Positions 59,983-64,000 of a DNA stretch of 64,000 nt are shown one piece after another (the stretch's first letter is position 1; every line of letters starts with the position of its first letter). Location: positions 6,882,001-6,946,000 of the forward strand of contig NZ_CP071872.1 of assembly GCF_022647665.1 (NCBI RefSeq), read 5' to 3'. A program made the position numbers and the translations under genes. The notes beneath the pieces are model-generated. The model had not been told where the DNA came from and ran no database searches. It saw nothing but the letters and a program-made list of their open reading frames with translations. The stretch is from Streptomyces formicae. Lineage in GTDB: Bacteria > Actinomycetota > Actinomycetes > Streptomycetales > Streptomycetaceae.

Positions 59983-61455
59983 TCACGGGCGCAGCGTCGG
60001 CTCCCGCTCGATGTCGTGCTTGTCGAGCTTCGCGTCGGGCTTCGTCAGCCGCTTCGCCTTCGCCGGGTCTTCCTGGACCGCGGCCGGGGCGACACCCGCC
60101 CACTCCAGGATCCGGGCGGTGGCCTTCGCGTTCTGATCGGGGTTCAGACCGGCGACATTGGCACCGTGGTTGGCGCCGGGAGCGGTGAAGACATAGCTGT
60201 CGCGCGCGCCCTTGCCGAGCCTGAACGGTTCAGCACCCCACGGGTCGTTCTCGCCGTAGACGAAGAGCATCTGCCGGGCATGGTGCCGGACCCAGCCGTC
60301 CACGTCGTCCATCACCCACGGCTTGAAGTGCATCGGGATGTCCCGCGGCACGAAGTTCCGCGGCGGCTGGTAGCCGTAGCGGCTCAGTCCCTTGAGGTGC
60401 GGCAGCGTGATGGTGGGCGCGCCGAGCTCGGTGCCCGCCTGGTAGTAGTACGGGGTGTACGGCTCCAGGCCCTGGTCGGTGTAGAAGGAGAAGCCGGATA
60501 TCGCGTCGACGCTGTCCCAGATCTCCTGGTCAGTGGCGGTCGCCGCGACCGGGACCGCGTCGCAGTCGGCGGCCAGGCTGTACTGCCAGAACGCCCAGGT
60601 GTAGTCGAGGACGACGGCCTCGAAGGCCCTGTCGAGCGAGCCGACGGTCTTGAAGGTGTAGCCGTTGTCGGCCGCGTACGCGGTGTAGAGCGCCTCCAGC
60701 GGCTCGCGGCGTACGAGCGCCTCGCGCTGCACCGCGTTCAGCTTGTCGCGGCACTCCTTGGTGCCGACCTTCTCGAAAAACCGGTCGTAGGCCGCGTCCT
60801 CCTTGTTGTTCACGTCGTTGGGCGCGACGTACGCGACGACACCGTCCATGTCCCGCGGGTAGAAGCGCTCGTAGTACGTGGCGGTCATCCCGCCCTTGGA
60901 GCCGCCGGTGGCGATCCACTTCTTGTCGTAGATCTTCTTCAGCGCGGTGAAGACACGGTGCTGGTCGCTCGCGGCCTGCCAGATGTCGAGCTTGGACCAG
61001 TCGGCGGGCTGCGGCCGGGACGGGGTGAAGTAGCGGTACTCCAGGTCGACCTGGTTGCCGTCGACGATCTGGGTGGGCTCGCGGCGGCGGGGGCTCGTGC
61101 CCACGCTGTAGCCGCTGGTGTAGAAGACGGTCGGGCGGGCCGTGTCCTTGTGCAGCACGGTGATGCGCTGCTGGAACGTGCCCTTGGAAGGCCGGCGGTG
61201 GTCGACCGGCTGGGTGTAGTTGAGGACGAAGTAGCGGTAGCCGGGGTACGGCTTCTCCTCGATCAGGCTCATCCCGGGGATCGCGAGGATCCGGTCCTTG
61301 ATGTCGGCTTCCGTGCCGGTGTCGGCAGCGGTGCCGACGGACGCTCCCGGTGAGCCCGTGACGGCCGGATCGGCGGCGGTGGCCGCGCTCGCCGTCGCGC
61401 CTGCCGTGCCTATGAGCACGGTCAGCGACAGCAGCCATCTCAGCGCCTTGCGCAT
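59983..61455 (-). CDS. secreted S37-family (PS-10 type) serine peptidase, 490 aa
   Basis: Signal peptide (about 1-28, RWLLSLTVLIGTAGATASAATAA). The alpha/beta hydrolase core has PYPGYRYFVLNYTQPVDHRRPSKGTFQQR, nucleophile motif ATGGSKGGMTATYYERFYP (Ser of GSKGG), VAYVAPNDVN, and the late Asp/His region LFVYGENDPWGAEPF and APGANHGANVAG. This is characteristic of the streptomycete tripeptidyl aminopeptidase-like S37 peptidases. ATG 61455 has GGGGAGGG upstream. It probably removes peptides from the N-terminus of extracellular substrates; the terminal region LTKPDAKLDKHDIEREPTL is charged and non-conserved. Confidence 0.9.
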   Translation of the reverse strand: MRKALRWLLSLTVLIGTAGATASAATAADPAVTGSPGASVGTAADTGTEADIKDRILAIPGMSLIEEKPYPGYRYFVLNYTQPVDHRRPSKGTFQQRITVLHKDTARPTVFYTSGYSVGTSPRRREPTQIVDGNQVDLEYRYFTPSRPQPADWSKLDIWQAASDQHRVFTALKKIYDKKWIATGGSKGGMTATYYERFYPRDMDGVVAYVAPNDVNNKEDAAYDRFFEKVGTKECRDKLNAVQREALVRREPLEALYTAYAADNGYTFKTVGSLDRAFEAVVLDYTWAFWQYSLAADCDAVPVAATATDQEIWDSVDAISGFSFYTDQGLEPYTPYYYQAGTELGAPTITLPHLKGLSRYGYQPPRNFVPRDIPMHFKPWVMDDVDGWVRHHARQMLFVYGENDPWGAEPFRLGKGARDSYVFTAPGANHGANVAGLNPDQNAKATARILEWAGVAPAAVQEDPAKAKRLTKPDAKLDKHDIEREPTLRP

Positions 61456-61570
61456 GCAGCACCCTCCCCTTGGTTCACATTGGTCGCGGTGAACCTAGCG
61501 GGGGCAACACCCACATCGCCAGACCCAGTTGTCGTGGCGGGTGTCGGTCAACGGTGCGTCAGCACCGGAT

Positions 61571-61951
61571 TCAGCACAGGATCCAGCCGGTCGAGGCACT
61601 CTTTCCGGCGATGGTGCCCGACACGCGGACACAGCGGTTGAGCGCGTGCACGGTGACCGGGCCCGCCTGCCGGGTGAAGTGGCCCTTGTCCACGGCGGCG
61701 TGCCCGCCGCGGGGCTGCAGGGACACCGACATCTCCCGCCGGGCTCCGGGCTGTCTGGCGACGGCGAGGGCGCACACGTACTGACGGGTCTTGTGGATGC
61801 GCAGCTCGCCCGTGGCGAACGGCACCGTCTTCGCCGGGCGTCCGGAGCACGCGGACACGGCCGCCGCCTGCTCTGTCCCGGAACCGGCCGTAGACAGAGT
61901 CACGACGACGGCGAGCACCACGACGGTATGCACCACCAGTCTTCCGAACAC
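61571..61951 (-). CDS. small secreted four-cysteine protein, 126 aa
   Basis: Start GTG 61951 is preceded by GAGGGGAG at a good distance and gives MFGRLVVHTVVVLAVVVTLS as a signal peptide with cleavage near GTEQAAA. An ATG five codons earlier (61966) has a poorer site. The mature part is beta-rich with four cysteines: VSACSGRP, YVCALAVA, NRCVRVSG and the C-terminal WILC, allowing two disulfides. I recognise no defined family; the pattern resembles small extracytoplasmic beta proteins of streptomycetes. It is monocistronic, between the S37 peptidase gene and the ABC exporter gene. Confidence 0.75.
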   Translation of the reverse strand: MFGRLVVHTVVVLAVVVTLSTAGSGTEQAAAVSACSGRPAKTVPFATGELRIHKTRQYVCALAVARQPGARREMSVSLQPRGGHAAVDKGHFTRQAGPVTVHALNRCVRVSGTIAGKSASTGWILC

Positions 61952-62059
61952 CCTTGCTCCCCTCATGCACCAAGCCGTACTGACGTACGACGCAGCGCGG
62001 GCCCGGACGGTTGCCGTCACCGGCAACCGTCCGGGCCCGCTGCGCAAGGGCTCAGGGCC

Positions 62060-64000
62060 TCAGGCCGGCGTGGGCGCCTCCGCGCCGATGAACGTCCGCC
62101 ACAGCTGCGCGTACCGCCCGCCCCTCGCCAGGAGTTCGTCGTGTGTACCGTCCTCGACGACCCGGCCGTGGTCCATGACGACCACCCGGTCGGCGCGGGC
62201 GGCGGTGGTCAGCCGGTGGGCGACGACGAGGGTGGTGCGGCGTCCGGTGAGACGGTCGGTGGCCTGGTTGACCTGGGCCTCGGTGGCCAGGTCCAGCGCG
62301 GCGGTCGCCTCGTCGAGCAGCAGCACGTCCGGGTCGACGAGCTCCGCCCGGGCGAGCGCGATGAGCTGGCGCTGGCCGGCCGAGAGGTTGCGGCCGCGCT
62401 CGGCGACCTCGTGCAGATAGCCGCCGTCCAGCGTGGCGATCATGTCGTGGGCGCCGACGGCGCGGGCCGCCGCCTCCACCTCGGCGTCGGACGCCTCCGG
62501 GCGCCCGTACGCGATGGCGTCGCGCACCGTGCCGGGGAAGAGGTACGCCTCCTGCGGGACGACACCGAGCCGGTGCCGGTACGCGGTGAGGTCGAGGTCG
62601 CGCAGATCGGCGCCGTCGGCGGTGACCCGCCCGCTGCTCGGGTCGTAGAACCGGGCGACCAGCTTGACCAGCGTCGACTTGCCAGCGCCGGTCTCGCCGA
62701 CGAAGGCGACCGTCTGCCCGGCCGGAATCCGCAAGTCGATGCCGCTGAGCGCTTCTTCGTCGCCGCCGTAGGCGAACGACACGTCCTCGAAGGCGATCTC
62801 GCCGCGCAGCGACAGCACGTCGAGCGGCTCGCGGGCCTCGGCAGTCGATGTCGGCTCGCGCAGCAGCTCCTGGATGCGGCCCAGCGACACGGTGGCCTGC
62901 TGATAGCCGTCGAAGACCTGCGACAGCTGCTGCACGGGCGCGAAGAACAGATCGATGTACAGCAGATACGCGACCAGCGCGCCCGTCGTCAGCGTGCCCG
63001 CCTCGATCCGTCCCGCGCCGACGATCAGCACGGCCGCTGCCGCCACCGACGACAGCAGCTGGACGAACGGGAAGTACACGGAGATCAGCCACTGGCCGCG
63101 CACCCGCGCCTGACGGTAGCTCTCGCTGCGCTCCACGAACCGGAGGTTCCCGGAACGCTCACGGCGGAACGCCTGCACGATCCGCAGCCCGCTGACCGAC
63201 TCCTGGAGGTCGGCGTTGACGACGCTGATGCGCTCGCGCGCGAGTTCGTACGCCTTCACCGACCGGCGCCGGAAGAAGAAGGTGCCCACGATCAGCACCG
63301 GCAGCGTCGCGAAGACCACCAGCGCCAGCTGCACGTCGATCACCACCAGCACGGCCATGATGCCGAAGAAGGTGACGACCGAGACGAAGGCGGTGACCAG
63401 ACCGGTCTGGAGGAACGTGGACAGGGCGTCCACGTCCGTCGTCATCCGGGTCATGATCCGGCCGGTCAGCTCGCGTTCGTAGTAGTCGAGGCCGAGGCGC
63501 TGCAACTGCGCGAAGATCTTCAGCCGGAGCGCGTAGAGGATCCGCTCGCCGGTGCGCCCCGTCATCCGGGTCTCGCCGATCTGCGCCGCCCACTGCACGA
63601 CCACGGTGACGAGCGCCAGCGCGGACGCCGCCCACACCGCGGCCATCGCCGCCTTCTCGACGCCGTCGTCGATGCCGTGCCGGATCAGCACCGGCAGCAG
63701 CAGGCCCATGCCCGCGTCCATCGCGACCAGCAGCAGGCTGAACAGCAGCGGCGGCCCGAAGCCGCGCAGCAGCCTGCGCAGCCCGTACGACACCTCGGGC
63801 GCCACCGCCCCCGCCTCGTCGACGTCGGGCGTCTCGGTGGCCGGGGGCAGCGCCGCGACCTGGGCGAGCAGCTCGGGCGTGGCGCCGGTGACCGCGTCCT
63901 CCTCGGCCTCCTCCTTGCGCACCCACAGCGGCGGCGTGATGCCCCGCTCGGCGTCGAACTCGGCCTCCAGCTCGGCCAGGACCGTGCGGTCCTCGGGCAG
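62060..64000 (-). CDS. ABC exporter, fused transmembrane and ATPase domains (5' end outside window)
   Basis: The visible 646 residues are the C-terminal part; the frame continues to the window edge with LPEDRTVLAELEAEFDAERG, so the true start lies beyond 64000 (GTG 63922 is internal). The six-helix exporter domain includes LLFSLLLVAMDAGMGLLLPVL, TGRIMTRMTTDVDALSTFLQ and VYFPFVQLLSSVAAAAVLIVGAG. The ATPase has GETGAGKSTLVKLVARFYDP, Q-loop VPQEAYLFPG, signature NLSAGQRQLIALARA, LLLDEATAALD and VAHRLTT. It is a half- or tandem-type multidrug/lipid exporter; such proteins often work with a partner encoded upstream. Confidence 0.92.
   Translation of the reverse strand: MPEDRTVLAELEAEFDAERGITPPLWVRKEEAEEDAVTGATPELLAQVAALPPATETPDVDEAGAVAPEVSYGLRRLLRGFGPPLLFSLLLVAMDAGMGLLLPVLIRHGIDDGVEKAAMAAVWAASALALVTVVVQWAAQIGETRMTGRTGERILYALRLKIFAQLQRLGLDYYERELTGRIMTRMTTDVDALSTFLQTGLVTAFVSVVTFFGIMAVLVVIDVQLALVVFATLPVLIVGTFFFRRRSVKAYELARERISVVNADLQESVSGLRIVQAFRRERSGNLRFVERSESYRQARVRGQWLISVYFPFVQLLSSVAAAAVLIVGAGRIEAGTLTTGALVAYLLYIDLFFAPVQQLSQVFDGYQQATVSLGRIQELLREPTSTAEAREPLDVLSLRGEIAFEDVSFAYGGDEEALSGIDLRIPAGQTVAFVGETGAGKSTLVKLVARFYDPSSGRVTADGADLRDLDLTAYRHRLGVVPQEAYLFPGTVRDAIAYGRPEASDAEVEAAARAVGAHDMIATLDGGYLHEVAERGRNLSAGQRQLIALARAELVDPDVLLLDEATAALDLATEAQVNQATDRLTGRRTTLVVAHRLTTAARADRVVVMDHGRVVEDGTHDELLARGGRYAQLWRTFIGAEAPTPA

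Overview
The window is high-GC actinobacterial chromosome. Strong G/C bias at third codon positions, GTG starts, GGAGG-type ribosome binding sites, Tat and LAxTG-sortase surface proteins, a dynamin pair next to SsbB, and a local order (copZ-copA, citrate synthase, RecD-like helicase, LacI/Gfo-Idh cluster, family 3 hexosaminidase) known from streptomycetes all point to Streptomyces. It looks like core-to-near-core chromosome: there is no integrase, transposase, CRISPR array, phage module or replication origin. One tRNA gene is present (Arg, anticodon TCT).

Layout. 1-4.2 kb: an ABC exporter (two FtsX-type permeases, the first cut by the window edge, and an ATPase with an unusual C-terminal AbrB-like tail). 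4.3-7.1 kb: a conserved unknown protein, a hot-dog thioesterase and EttA. 7.4-8.8 kb: a sortase-anchored thioester (TQXA) surface protein split by a one-base frame change. 9.0-13.5 kb: ssbB, dynB and dynA, all linked to sporulation-stage DNA and division work. 13.8-15.7 kb: tRNA-Arg and a repeat-rich DUF6777 membrane protein. 16.3-19.3 kb: a very large secreted PA14/beta-propeller/CBM/DUF1080 protein. 19.4-22.1 kb: a divergent FAD monooxygenase and a P450 lacking the usual I-helix acid. 22.2-30.3 kb: glutamate dehydrogenase, cupin-zinc ribbon protein, DUF1772 membrane protein, a frame-broken VWA lipoprotein, and an ABC-2 permease paired with a hydrolase-ABC ATPase fusion. 30.6-33.2 kb: a secreted subtilase, a pentapeptide/DinB protein and a DUF1905 protein.

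33.4-40.7 kb is a myo-inositol catabolic block: iolC, a Cgl0159-type aldolase, iolB, iolD and mmsA form a tightly overlapping minus-strand operon. It diverges from an inosose dehydratase-like gene across a 40-bp imperfect palindrome that contains both -35 hexamers. 41-45.5 kb holds an alcohol dehydrogenase and the copper pair copZ-copA under a CsoR-type operator; copA is preceded by a run of 14 C. 45.9-49.6 kb: citrate synthase and RecD2 helicase. 50.5-54.9 kb: an uncharacterised carbohydrate operon (TIM barrel, DUF993, Gfo/Idh/MocA) diverging from a LacI regulator. 55.1-57.7 kb: a MarR-GNAT fusion overlapping a second TIM-barrel isomerase, which overlaps an EamA transporter tail-to-tail. 57.9-64 kb: a Tat-exported family 3 hexosaminidase, an S37 peptidase, a small four-cysteine secreted protein and an ABC exporter that runs off the window.

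The points most worth following are the hydrolase-ABC ATPase fusion, the Gfo/Idh-DUF993-TIM cluster together with the DUF1080 protein, the iol palindrome, the C14 tract before copA, the P450 with Ile in place of the I-helix acid, and two genes each broken by a single-base frame change. Those two breaks may be biology or assembly error.
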